Numbered from the stretch's first letter, positions 18,901 through 26,813 are shown. The stretch is DNA of 48,045 bases from an uncultured Clostridia bacterium (GCA_944393275.1 CALXZQ010000001.1:1-48045); one strand, 5' to 3'. Notes: a model not told the origin generated them from the sequence alone. A program made the numbers and translations.

Positions 18901-20275
18901 ATTTGGAAAAGGAACCACATTTAAGGCAGGAACTGTAGGAACAGTAGCAGATAAGACAGCATTTGGATATGTAAAAAAATATTATGAAGAAAGACAAATT
19001 CCTATAAATACGGCAGAAGTTTTAAGACTAGCAGAGGGATGTACAGGTATAAAGAGAACCACAGGACAGCATCCAGGTGGAATCATAGTTGTACCAAAAG
19101 GAAGAGAAATATATGAATTTACACCTGTCCAACATCCAGCAGATGACCCAAATTCAGATATTATAACTACCCATTTTGATTATCACTCAATAGACCAAAA
19201 CTTGTTAAAATTAGATATACTAGGACACGATGATCCTACAATGATAAGAATGCTATATGATCTAACAGGAATAGATCCAACAAAAGTACCATTAGATGAT
19301 AAAGAAACTATGTCAATATTTAGTTCAACTGAAGTTCTAGGGGTAACACCAGAACAAATACATTCACAAGTAGGAAGTTATGGTATACCAGAATTTGGTA
19401 CAAAATTCGTAAGAGAAATGTTAGTAGATACTAGACCAACAACATTTGAAGAATTACTTAGAATATCAGGATTATCACACGGTACAGATGTATGGCTTGG
19501 AAATGCAAAATCACTTATAGATTCTGGAACGATAACATTACAGGATGCAATTTGTACAAGAGATGATATAATGTTGTATCTAATAAAAAAAGGAGTACCT
19601 GCAAAACCAGCATTTAAAATAATGGAATGTGTACGTAAAGGAAAGGCAACAAAAGATCCTGAGAAATGGAAAGAATATGAAGCACTCATGAAAGAACATA
19701 ATGTACCAGATTGGTATATAAAATCTTGTGAAAAAATAAAATATATGTTTCCTAAAGCACATGCAGCAGCATATGTTACAAATGCATTTAGAATTGCTTG
19801 GTTTAAAGTGCATAAGCCAGAGGCATATTATACAGCATATTTTACAATAAGAGCAGATGAGTTCGATAGTGAAATAATGTGCCATGGAAAAGAAAGGGTT
19901 AAAAATAAGATGAAAGAAATAGAATTGCAAGGAAACGCGGCAACAGCTAAAGATAAAAATATGTATGCAATTCTTGAGTTAGTTCTAGAAATGTATGAAA
20001 GAGGAATAAATTTCTTACCAATAGATATATATAAATCACATGCAACAAAATTTGTTATTGAAGAAGAAGGTATAAGACCACCGCTAAATAGTTTACCAGG
20101 ACTTGGAACAATTGCTGCATTAGGTATTGATGAAGCAAAAAAAGATGGGAAATTTATGTCCATAGATGATATGAAAATTAGGTCAAAAATAGGAAAATCA
20201 GTAATAGAGCTATTAACTAATGCAGGTTGTTTAAAAGGAATGACGCAAAGCAATCAAATGAGTTTATTTGTATAG
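15950..20275 (+). CDS. polC: DNA polymerase III alpha subunit, Gram-positive PolC type
   Basis: At 1441 residues this is a full-length PolC, the replicative polymerase of low-GC Gram-positives. In order it has an N-terminal domain, an OB fold (about 225-320), and a PHP domain starting at HMHTQMSQMDG (His340). A DEDDh proofreading exonuclease is inserted in the PHP domain (DLETTGT at 428), and zinc ligands lie at CPKC (911) and CPNC (935). The palm carries catalytic aspartates in PDIDLNFSG (963), followed by the fingers and the C-terminal region. Translation starts at TTG behind AGGAGAT. PolC instead of a sole DnaE confirms Firmicutes ancestry. The three domains look intact and uninterrupted. 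Confidence 0.98.
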   Translation: METSESIRNIFKDYKDNNSILDATIKQINLYKKGNKLVLEINSNLFIHLNDILAFEKYLKSRFNIETVDIKISYAETLKKPNIEEEWEELKKFISMKYPLVEIILKNSKIELNENTLIITLQTKGIDFIKARKLDKILENLINDTYGEKYKVKFVENISKELLDTLESKSLETQKKIIEKVQKRIGEQGGKNEIQPEHQLVPEEKTELKEKSPVILGRGTNIKEQKVDIRDLSVDSGRVLLDGEILSMESKETKSGKVLISFNLYDKTSTITCKAFTVPEKAKEVLGRLKDAKGVKLVGNAQFDTYTKELGVLANTIIETQGIKKEIRQDLASEKRVELHMHTQMSQMDGISSAKDLIKRAMKWGMKSIAITDHGVVQAFPEAHKLLGVDNPDMKVIYGVEAYLVPDNVDVVSFSKNQNLDTTYCVLDLETTGTSFRTEKITEVGIMKVKNGEVIDEFSCFVNPEKPIPPKVVEITQITDDMVKDADTIEKVFPRILEFIGDSVLVAHNADFDIGFLKYNAGQLGYRLENTYIDTLRLAKDLFPEYKKYKLGIIAENLGIKVDVAHRALDDVDTTVKVFNIMLNMLKERNVKTLDDISKKISGEADYRKLPSYHAIILAQNYVGLRNLYKLISISHLNYFYKKPRILKSIYKKYSEGLILGSACEQGELYRAIVAGKTDEEVEEIAKDYDYLEIQPLGNNMFMVRDGTVQDVEELKNINRKIVALGEKLDKLVVATCDVHFLDPQDEIYRRILMAGQGYDDADEQAPLYLRTTEEMLEEFSYLGEEKAYEVVVTNTNKVSDMCEQISPISPEKCPPHIPGCEETIKTIAYNKAHELYGENLPEIVEKRLEKELNSIIKNGFSVMYIIAQKLVWKSNEDGYIVGSRGSVGSSFVANMTGITEVNSLPPHYRCPKCKYSDFTDYGFKNGFDLPDKKCPNCGENLAKDGMDIPFETFLGFDGDKEPDIDLNFSGEYQAKAHKYTEVIFGKGTTFKAGTVGTVADKTAFGYVKKYYEERQIPINTAEVLRLAEGCTGIKRTTGQHPGGIIVVPKGREIYEFTPVQHPADDPNSDIITTHFDYHSIDQNLLKLDILGHDDPTMIRMLYDLTGIDPTKVPLDDKETMSIFSSTEVLGVTPEQIHSQVGSYGIPEFGTKFVREMLVDTRPTTFEELLRISGLSHGTDVWLGNAKSLIDSGTITLQDAICTRDDIMLYLIKKGVPAKPAFKIMECVRKGKATKDPEKWKEYEALMKEHNVPDWYIKSCEKIKYMFPKAHAAAYVTNAFRIAWFKVHKPEAYYTAYFTIRADEFDSEIMCHGKERVKNKMKEIELQGNAATAKDKNMYAILELVLEMYERGINFLPIDIYKSHATKFVIEEEGIRPPLNSLPGLGTIAALGIDEAKKDGKFMSIDDMKIRSKIGKSVIELLTNAGCLKGMTQSNQMSLFV

Positions 20276-20290
20276 GAAGAAGGAAATATA

Positions 20291-20596
20291 ATGATAGATT
20301 ATAATGGACTTTTACAAGAAATATTTACATTTAAAAATATAGCGATATATTTATTAATAATTAATATAATGGCATTTTTAGGCATGTGGTGGGATAAAAG
20401 AAGTGCTAAAAAAGGCGATTGGAGAATTAGTGAGAAAGGACTATTTACTGTAGTATTGTTAGGTGGAGGAATAGGTGGAATACTTGGAATGTACATATTT
20501 AGACATAAGACAAAAAAACCAATATTCTATATAGGTTTTCCAACTATACTAATTGCTGAAATAGTACTAGCAATTTATCTAATAATAAAATATTAA
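20291..20596 (+). CDS. DUF1294 small membrane protein
   Basis: The 101-residue protein has three to four hydrophobic helices and the motif MWWDKRSAKKGDWRISE followed by a Gly-rich helix (LLGGGIGGILGMYIFRHKTKK), the hallmark of DUF1294. No function is established for this domain as a stand-alone membrane protein. It is 15 bases behind polC with its own AGGAAG site and is the last gene before a clear terminator. Confidence 0.82.
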   Translation: MIDYNGLLQEIFTFKNIAIYLLIINIMAFLGMWWDKRSAKKGDWRISEKGLFTVVLLGGGIGGILGMYIFRHKTKKPIFYIGFPTILIAEIVLAIYLIIKY

Positions 20597-20604
20597 AATT
20601 TTTT

Positions 20605-20633
20605 AGGAATTATAGAAATATAATTCCTTTTTT
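20605..20633 (+). terminator. Terminator of the pyrH-polC operon
   Basis: AGGAATTATA pairs perfectly with TATAATTCCT around a GAAA tetraloop and is followed by T residues, 9 bases after the DUF1294 stop. Confidence 0.92.
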
Positions 20634-21016
20634 GAAAAAATAAAGGTACACATAAAAAGTGAAAATAAAAACAACGGAACATAATATTAAATTGATAAAA
20701 ATACAATGTGAATAACTAAAAAAATAGAACCTAAGTGACACAGTTATTCACAACGTTATCCACATTATCCACAAATAACAAATATTACAAAATGTAAACC
20801 TAAATATTACAAAACAGGTAACATAAAATGAAAGACTGTAATTTTTATGACATAAAAGAAGAGAATTATTACAAAAAAATAAAAATAATAGACATATTTA
20901 AGAAAAAATGTAAAAAAACGTAAAAGTATATTGTAATATTATTGTAAATAAAAATATTGAATTTAATAAATTATATTGATAAAATGTAAAAAATATTTGA
21001 AAGGGGATAACTATAT
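20634..21016. other. Spacer with DnaA-box cluster and AT-rich tract
   Basis: The 380 bases between the polC-operon terminator and the AIM24 gene contain no open frame of note. They hold four DnaA-box-like 9-mers (listed separately), then an extremely AT-rich tract of about 200 bases with many TGTAA/TTACA words, ending in the AAAGGGG ribosome site of the next gene. Confidence 0.7.
20707..20773 (+). promoter_or_regulatory. Cluster of four DnaA-box-like 9-mers
   Basis: Two exact consensus boxes TTATCCACA lie back to back at 20756-20764 and 20765-20773. TTATTCACA precedes them at 20744-20752, and its reverse complement TGTGAATAA is at 20707-20715. DnaA binds TTATCCACA and close variants; two perfect plus two near-perfect boxes within 67 bases are far beyond chance. 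The site could be a DnaA titration or regulatory cluster or part of a replication origin. It lies upstream of the AIM24 gene, so it may also control transcription. Confidence 0.75.
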
Positions 21017-21685
21017 ATGGAAACAAGAATTGAGGGAGATTTATTACCAGTAGTAACTTGCAAACTAGCAAAAGGAGAATCTGTCATAACTGAAAATGGC
21101 GGAATGAGTTGGATGGATGACGGAATAGAGATGAAAACAACAACAAATGGTGGTGTAATGAAAGGACTTGGAAAAATGCTTTCAGGAGAATCACTATTTA
21201 TGAATATATATACTGCAGAAAAAGAAGGGGCTGAAATAGCTTTTGCATCTAGCTTCCCAGGCCAAATATTAGAATTTAATTTAAATAATGAAACAATTAT
21301 TGCGCAAAAAAGAGCATTTCTTTGTTCAGAATCAACAGTAGATTTAGCAATACATTTTAGAAAAAAACTAGGAGCAGGCTTCTTCGCGGGAGAAGGATTT
21401 ATAATGCAAAAATTATCTGGAACTGGAAAAGTATTTTTAGAAGTAGATGGAGCAGTTATAAAAAAAGAATTAAAAGAGGGGGAAAAACTAAAAATAGATA
21501 ATGGACACGTAGTAGCTATGACTGAATATGTAAAATTAGATATAGAAACTGTAAAGGGGATGAAAAATATTGTATTTGGAGGAGAAGGATTATTTGTAAC
21601 AACTGTCACAGGGCCTGGTACCGTATGGCTACAAAGTATGCCAATTGCCAAGTTGTCAAGCCTTTTATATGTAGGAACAAAATAA
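21017..21685 (+). CDS. AIM24 / TIGR00266 family protein
   Basis: The 222-residue protein has the beta-rich layout of the AIM24 family: GESVITENGGMSWMDDGIEM near the N-terminus, FASSFPGQI, a Gly-rich centre (GFFAGEGFIMQKLSGTG) and the terminal FVTTVTGPGTVWLQSMP. Function in bacteria is not established; the fold is a double-stranded beta-helix-like barrel. There is no signal peptide or membrane helix. It stands alone behind the DnaA-box spacer with an AAAGGGG site and is followed by the glycine T-box leader. Confidence 0.85.
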   Translation: METRIEGDLLPVVTCKLAKGESVITENGGMSWMDDGIEMKTTTNGGVMKGLGKMLSGESLFMNIYTAEKEGAEIAFASSFPGQILEFNLNNETIIAQKRAFLCSESTVDLAIHFRKKLGAGFFAGEGFIMQKLSGTGKVFLEVDGAVIKKELKEGEKLKIDNGHVVAMTEYVKLDIETVKGMKNIVFGGEGLFVTTVTGPGTVWLQSMPIAKLSSLLYVGTK

Positions 21686-21743
21686 AAAATAAAATATATT
21701 GATTTTTTAAAATTTAAATGATAAAATGTTTAAAATTAAATAA

Positions 21744-21940
21744 TGCGATGAAAAAGAAAAAGTATATTTTAAGTTTATCAAAGAGAGTTAAATAATAGGT
21801 GAAATTTTAACATAAACTATATATGGGGAGCTTTGGAGCATAGTAAATAAAGAGGATATTAAAAAATATCAAATAGGGTGGAACCGCGGAATAAACTTTC
21901 GTCCCTAGCAAAACTGCTAGTGATGAAAGTTTTTTTGATT
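21744..21940 (+). promoter_or_regulatory. T-box leader, probably glycine-specific
   Basis: The T-box sequence AGGGTGGAACCGCGG (21875-21889) pairs with CGTCCCT (21900-21906) to form the antiterminator. The competing terminator pairs AAACTTTCGTC with GATGAAAGTTT (about 21893-21937) and ends in a T-run. Stem I landmarks are present: GATGAAAAAG near the start, AGAGAG and GGTG in the distal part, and AAGTTTAT pairing with ATAAACT. A GGA triplet (Gly codon, matching the TCC tRNAs here) occurs in the 3' strand of stem I. The downstream operon contains glycyl-tRNA synthetase, so uncharged tRNA-Gly should switch it on. Confidence 0.93.
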
Positions 21941-21990
21941 TATTTTATCACAATAGCAGATTGAAAATAAATTAAGAAGGGGGAAAAGAA

Positions 21991-22552
21991 ATGTATAAGA
22001 CGTATAATAAGCTAGAAAGTTCAAAATTGATAGACAAATTGAAACTAAATGTATTACCACAAAAAATGTTTAAAGTAGAAACAAATCCAGATATAGAAAG
22101 CTTCTTAGCAGAGCATCCAGCACAATTTTATTCAATAAGAGATAATGTTAAATCAAATAATGCAAATAGAACGCATAGAGCTTCAAAAGAAGAAATATTA
22201 AACATATATAAAAAGTTTGATACATGTACAGTAGGGGTTAGTCAATATAACTATATTGAAAATCAAATTTTAACAGGTAATATTCTAGTAGATGCAAAAG
22301 GAAATGTAACAATTGAAGGAACTGATGAAAAATGTGATTCTGCAAGAGAAGCTGTAAATAATGCTAAATATCGTATTAATACTGATATTTTTGATAAGAA
22401 ATTAAAATATATTCATCGGTGCATATGAAATTATAGATTATGTATTAGAACATAATCTGCAAGATGTTATTGTAGAATTTTCTGTATTTGATAAAAATAT
22501 AGGGATAAATAATGAAAAAGTATTAATTTGGGAATTAAGAACAAATTATTAA
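21991..22552 (+). pseudogene. Unknown protein, first gene of the glycine T-box operon, split by a +1 frameshift
   Basis: The first frame encodes 145 residues and ends at 22428. The next frame continues without a gap from about 22418 for 44 further codons, reading GAYEIIDYVLEHN and ending WELRTNY. Skipping one base at the CGG codon (22417) joins them into a protein of about 189 residues. I do not recognise the family. It has no membrane segment, and the second part looks like a compact alpha/beta end. It follows a GGGGG ribosome site and precedes glyS by 26 bases. Either a one-base insertion has broken the gene, the base is a sequencing error, or ribosomes shift at the rare Arg codon CGG. Confidence 0.65.
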
Positions 22553-22578
22553 AATTTAAATTATAGGAGGAATATATT

Positions 22579-23961
22579 ATGTTAGATTCAATGGAGAAAA
22601 TGGTAGCTTTATGTAAAAACAGAGGATATATATATCCAGGTTCAGAAATATATGGAGGGTTAGCAAATACTTGGGATTATGGACCATTAGGAGTAGAGTA
22701 TAAAAATAATATTAAAAAAGCTTGGATGAAAAAATTTGTACAAGAAAGTAAATATAATGTTGGTTTAGATGCAGCTATATTAATGAATCCACAAACTTGG
22801 GTTGCATCTGGACATGTTGGAGGATTTTCAGACCCACTAATAGATTGTAAGGAATGTAAGACTAGACATAGAGCCGATAAATTAATAGAGGAATGGATGC
22901 ATGAACATAATTGTGAAGAAATAGTTGATGGATGGTCAGATGAAAAAATGATTAAATACATGGATGATCATAATATAGTTTGTCCGAACTGTGGAAAACA
23001 CAATTTTACAGGAATTAGAAAATTTAATCTAATGTTTAAAACTTACCAAGGAGTGACTGAAGATGCAAAATCAGAAATATATCTAAGACCAGAGACTGCT
23101 CAAGGTATATTTGTTAATTTTAAAAATGTATTAAGAACAACAAGAAGAAAGTTACCAATGGGGATAGCCCAAATTGGAAAATCATTTAGAAATGAAATAA
23201 CACCAGGAAACTTTACATTTAGAACAAGAGAATTTGAACAAATGGAATTAGAATTTTTCTGCAAACCAGGAACAGATTTAGAATGGCATAAATATTGGAA
23301 AGATTTCTGCAAAAACTGGCTATTAAGCTTAGGTATGAATGAAGAAAATATAAGATTAAGGGATCATTCTCCTGAAGAATTATCTCATTATAGTAATGCA
23401 ACAACAGACATAGAATTCTTATTCCCATTTGGATGGGGAGAATTATGGGGAATTGCAGATAGAACAGATTTTGATTTAAGAAGTCATATGGAATGTTCAA
23501 AACAAGATATGACATATTTAGATCCAGAGACGAATGAAAGATATTTACCATATTGTATAGAACCATCATTAGGAGCAGATAGAGTTGCACTAGCATTCTT
23601 ATGTAATAGCTATGAAGAACAACAACTAGATGATGGAGATAGTAGAGTTGTATTACATCTACACCCAGCATTAGCACCATATAAAGTAGCAGTACTTCCA
23701 TTATCTAAGAAATTAAGCGAAAAGGCAGAAGAAGTCTATACAAAATTATCTAAAAAGTTTATGTGTGATTATGATGAAACAGGAAGTATAGGAAAACGTT
23801 ACAGAAGAGAAGATGAAATAGGAACACCTTACTGTGTTACAATAGATTTTGATACACTAGAGGACAATTCAGTAACAATAAGAGATAGAGATACAATGAA
23901 ACAAGTTAGAGTAAATATAGATGAATTAGAAAACTGGATAATTGAAAAAATAGAATTTTAA
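22579..23961 (+). CDS. glyS: Glycyl-tRNA synthetase, dimeric class II type
   Basis: The 460-residue enzyme is the one-subunit (alpha-2) class II form rather than the alpha/beta form. MVALCKNRGYIYPGSEIYGG starts the catalytic domain, motif 2 lies in FRNEITPGNFTFRTREFEQME, and motif 3 near GADRVALAFL. The C-terminal anticodon-binding domain runs from about residue 365 (LAPYKVAVLPLSKK). It charges tRNA-Gly. The T-box leader, a frameshifted gene and this gene form one transcription unit closed by a terminator; a tRNA-Gly gene lies directly behind it. A Cys pair (CKEC, CPNC) in the insertion may bind zinc. Confidence 0.97.
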   Translation: MLDSMEKMVALCKNRGYIYPGSEIYGGLANTWDYGPLGVEYKNNIKKAWMKKFVQESKYNVGLDAAILMNPQTWVASGHVGGFSDPLIDCKECKTRHRADKLIEEWMHEHNCEEIVDGWSDEKMIKYMDDHNIVCPNCGKHNFTGIRKFNLMFKTYQGVTEDAKSEIYLRPETAQGIFVNFKNVLRTTRRKLPMGIAQIGKSFRNEITPGNFTFRTREFEQMELEFFCKPGTDLEWHKYWKDFCKNWLLSLGMNEENIRLRDHSPEELSHYSNATTDIEFLFPFGWGELWGIADRTDFDLRSHMECSKQDMTYLDPETNERYLPYCIEPSLGADRVALAFLCNSYEEQQLDDGDSRVVLHLHPALAPYKVAVLPLSKKLSEKAEEVYTKLSKKFMCDYDETGSIGKRYRREDEIGTPYCVTIDFDTLEDNSVTIRDRDTMKQVRVNIDELENWIIEKIEF

Positions 23962-23968
23962 ATAAAAG

Positions 23969-23999
23969 TACCCGAATAATTAAAAAGTTATTCGGGTCT
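23969..23999 (+). terminator. Terminator of the glyS operon
   Basis: ACCCGAATAA (23970-23979) pairs perfectly with TTATTCGGGT (23988-23997) just after the glyS stop. The T-run is short (CTTAT). Confidence 0.8.
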
Positions 24000-24010
24000 T
24001 ATAATAAACA

Positions 24011-24039
24011 TTGAATAGTTTTATATTTAATGTTATAAT
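24011..24039 (+). promoter_or_regulatory. Sigma-A type promoter of the second tRNA-Gly
   Basis: TTGAAT (24011-24016) and TATAAT (24034-24039) are separated by exactly 17 bases and end 14 bases before the tRNA. Confidence 0.8.
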
Positions 24040-24053
24040 ATTAAAGTATACTT

Positions 24054-24225
<172 letters not shown>

Positions 24226-24320
24226 GAATTTAAAACTATTCAGATTTTAAAGCCAAATAATGAATAATTATTAAAGAATAATATTATTGTAATTTTCCTC
24301 AGTCCTTTTTATTTTGAACA

Positions 24321-24351
24321 TAAAAAAGAGCCTATCATTTCTGATAGGACT
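24321..24351 (-). terminator. Terminator of the DUF3267 gene
   Basis: CCTATC and GATAGG form a short stem around ATTTCT, followed on the minus strand by CTCTTTTTT. It lies about 30 bases past the stop. Confidence 0.6.
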
Positions 24352-24381
24352 AGAATTATCTGCTCAATGAATTGTAATTTG

Positions 24382-24981
24382 TTATTCAAAATAATATGTT
24401 TCATTTTTGTTATTTTGAATTGTAGCATTCTTTGGTACTACTTTTAAAATATTAAATATATTGTAAATATCGGGATAAATACTTACCATTCCCATTATTG
24501 ACATACCAAACATTAATCCATTTAATTCTTTTAAATTATTACTACTAAAACAAAATATAATTAATGGAATAATACCTAAAATTATAGGTAATATACTTAA
24601 AAATATGAAACGATTTCTTTTTACTGGACTTGAAGATAAAGCAACTGCCGTTAAATATTTAGGTATTATCCCTATATAGACTGTCGCATTTTTTGGAAAA
24701 GCAATAGCATGCAATAACTCGTGAACAATTATTAGTAAAACACCTATAATAATTCCTATAAATAAAAAGGTTATACTAATTACTTTCTCGTTTGCTATAA
24801 ATGTTTTTAAAAGCATACATATAAAGCATATAATAATAGATGGTATTATATATGGTAATGCTTTTATTTGTATTTTCTTCATATCTTCTTCACTATCTAG
24901 CCTTTTAGCATTTTTAGGTATATCAGCAGTAGGAAAGTCATTTTCACTTTTTATTATACCTTTCCATATTATTCTTGCCAT
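24382..24981 (-). CDS. DUF3267 membrane metalloprotease-like protein
   Basis: About 199 residues with four or five hydrophobic helices. HELLH in the second or third helix (VHELLHAIAFPKN) is an HExxH-type zinc site placed in the membrane, and an Asp/Asn-containing later helix (YPDIYNIFNI) could supply the third ligand. This matches DUF3267, a putative zincin/M50-like group. No substrate is known. The frame opens six codons earlier, but the Met of MARIIWKG has a GGAG site 8 bases ahead and is preferred. It sits in the accessory region behind tRNA-Gly and is transcribed against the core genes. Confidence 0.75.
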   Translation of the reverse strand: MARIIWKGIIKSENDFPTADIPKNAKRLDSEEDMKKIQIKALPYIIPSIIICFICMLLKTFIANEKVISITFLFIGIIIGVLLIIVHELLHAIAFPKNATVYIGIIPKYLTAVALSSSPVKRNRFIFLSILPIILGIIPLIIFCFSSNNLKELNGLMFGMSIMGMVSIYPDIYNIFNILKVVPKNATIQNNKNETYYFE

Positions 24982-25030
24982 TTTTTCAACTCCAATCATT
25001 TCGATAACTTATTATAAATATAGTAAATCA

Positions 25031-25291
25031 CTAAACTATAATTTGAGGAATAGTATGTGCTGTTATAATTGTGTAACTATATGAGTTAATAGTTATTTTT
25101 ATCTTATCAATTTCACAATACCAATTCTTTCCTTGTTTATAAATATTACAGTCTTTATCTAATATTTTATTTTTACAGTATTCAACTACATCATCCGTAT
25201 CTAATTTAAGGTTTTTCCTAATTCTATCAATACCCATTTTGGTAGTATGAACTTTATCTATATTATTAAGTAATATTTGTTTATCTTCCAT
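25031..25291 (-). CDS. Small DUF3781-like protein
   Basis: The 86-residue product has the order HTTKMGIDRIRKNL, then VVEYCKNKI, then GKNWYCEIDKIKITINSYSYTIITAH, which resembles my memory of DUF3781, a small family of unknown role common in Clostridia. It has no membrane segment. The start has AGGAGAT 7 bases upstream. It lies upstream of, and in the same direction as, the DUF3267 gene, 50 bases apart, so they could share a transcript. The family call is by motif only. Confidence 0.6.
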   Translation of the reverse strand: MEDKQILLNNIDKVHTTKMGIDRIRKNLKLDTDDVVEYCKNKILDKDCNIYKQGKNWYCEIDKIKITINSYSYTIITAHTIPQIIV

Positions 25292-25440
25292 AAATATCTC
25301 CTCTACAAATTACTATTTAACGATTTGTTTGTTGTGCTAATTATATCATTAAAACAGAAAATAATCTATACTATTGGAGAATATTGAAATTATAATATTG
25401 AAAGTATATTAATTTTAATATATAATATTTACAGAAAGAG

Positions 25441-25521
25441 AACGAAAGAGTTCGTAACTTGTATCTTATTCGCTCCACTTGAAAATAACTCACAGACTAT
25501 AAAAAAGTTCGTAGTTTAATG
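25441..25521 (+). repeat. tRNA 3'-end-like relic with tRNA-Gly flank (copy 3)
   Basis: CGCTCCACTTGAAAATAACT (25471-25490) matches the end of tRNA-Gly plus the first bases of its flank (CGCTCCATTTGAAAACAACT), and GACTATAAAAAAGTT continues the match. Just before it, GAGTTCG recalls a T-loop, but no full tRNA can be folded. This fits a decayed tRNA copy or attachment-site scar. Confidence 0.6.
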
Positions 25522-25620
25522 TACTGTAAATCTTTATGGGATATGTTAAATGGATAGAATGGATACATTTAAAATAGAATAATTAATATTGTATTTACAA
25601 TAGAGGAGTGTTGATAATAA

Positions 25621-25893
25621 GTGAGTAGTGATATGGAGCAATTCATAAATTTAATATTAATGACAGAGTATATGAATAATCTTTTATTAGGGGGAAAAAA
25701 TAAATTAAGAGAGAATAAAGACATAATAATTGCGCTTGAAGACTGGAGCAAATATAAAGATGTACAGGAACTAATAAATCTAAATAATAAACATATAAAT
25801 AATGCGATAAGAGAAGTACTATCAAATGAAAAATTTGTAAAAGAAATTAAAGAAAATACAAACATAGATATAGATAAAATTAATTTAAATTAG
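25621..25893 (+). CDS. Small hypothetical protein
   Basis: A 90-residue, highly charged, probably helical protein starting at GTG with an AGAGGAG site somewhat far upstream (about 13 bases). It reads EQFINLILMTEYMNN early and ends with repeated Lys/Glu/Asn and Ile. I recognise no family. It stands between two tRNA-flank relics and is followed by a clear terminator, which supports it being a real transcription unit. Confidence 0.5.
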   Translation: MSSDMEQFINLILMTEYMNNLLLGGKNKLRENKDIIIALEDWSKYKDVQELINLNNKHINNAIREVLSNEKFVKEIKENTNIDIDKINLN

Positions 25894-25919
25894 TGGTTTG
25901 AATTTTATTATTGATGAAT

Positions 25920-25945
25920 CAAGGACTAGAAATAGTTCTTTTTTT
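25920..25945 (+). terminator. Terminator of the small hypothetical gene
   Basis: AAGGACTA pairs with TAGTTCTT (one G-T) around a GAAA tetraloop, followed by TTTTT, 27 bases after the stop at 25893. Confidence 0.8.
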
Positions 25946-26141
25946 ATTATGTGTGCTTATTAAACGTCACATAGTAAAACTACGTGCTATGCATACAAGG
26001 ATGAAAAGCAGTTTGATAATGTTTGAAGAGATTGTAAATAAAAATATAATTTGATAATAGAAATTTTGTGGTTCAAAGACATTACGTTAGCTCAGTAGAC
26101 TTAAATAAAACAAAAAGCCTATACTTTAGGAGAGTGATTAT

Positions 26142-26774
26142 GTGAAAGAATCTTATATAAAATGTTTGAAAAAATTGGGAGAATTTAGTTAAATACAGAA
26201 AATAATATAAAAAGATGAAAACTATATTTTATATGGATTAAAGATAAAACAGAAAAAATAAAAAACGAAAAAGATAATAATTATATTTATAAAAATAACT
26301 ATACTTTTAAAAAGAGTAATTATATATTTAATAATACAAATATTTCTAAAGAAGATATAATGTTATTAACAAAAAAAGTATTATTAAAAAGAGAAATGTT
26401 ATATGGATAGATTTTGATTTTAATATAGGTAATGAATTTGGAGAAATGAATCCAGCTATTATACTAGAAAATTTTGATAATGAATTATTTGTTTTGCCAA
26501 TATCATCTAAAAAGCCTAAAAAATATAAAGAACTAGAAGATTATTACAATAAAAAAACACTTGAAGAATATGAAAAGAAGAAGGAACAAATTATAGAAAT
26601 CGTACAAATAGATAATATATAGAGAGATTTAAAGATATGATTAGATGGGCTAATATTACAAGAATGAAAAAAGTTAGTATATTAAGATTGAATTTTAATG
26701 GTACTATTGATAAGGTTGATGGAAAATATTTGAGCATGATAAACGAAAAAATAAGGAGAGAATTTTTTGAATAG
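26142..26774 (+). pseudogene. Broken MazF/PemK-type toxin gene
   Basis: A GTG behind AGGAGAG starts KESYIKCLKKLGEFS, then stops. Later frames carry WIDFDFNIGNEFGEMNPAIIL, ELFVLPISSKKPK, IVQIDNI and, after another shift, RFKDMIRWANI and SILRLNFNG. In order these match the clostridial PemK/MazF-like endoribonuclease toxins (IDFG.NIGSEFG, LPLSSK, WSNI.RI). At least two frameshifts and a stop separate the pieces, so no toxin can be made. No antitoxin gene is recognisable beside it. Confidence 0.75.
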
Positions 26775-26778
26775 AAAA

Positions 26779-26807
26779 TTGACTTATCGCATAAAATAAT
26801 ATAGTAT
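26779..26807 (+). promoter_or_regulatory. Promoter of the candidate RNA
   Basis: TTGACT (26779-26784), a 17-base spacer and TAGTAT (26802-26807). Immediately downstream lies a hairpin-rich stretch ending in a terminator. Confidence 0.6.
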
Positions 26808-26813
26808 CATAGT

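Noticed and set aside
20634..21016. Chromosomal replication origin
   Set aside because: DnaA boxes and an AT-rich tract are present, but dnaA/dnaN are not adjacent and the strand on which genes lie does not switch here. I report a DnaA-box cluster only.
23219..23701. 160-codon minus-strand frame inside glyS
   Set aside because: It lies antisense to conserved class II synthetase motifs and has Leu/Tyr-biased composition typical of a reverse frame.
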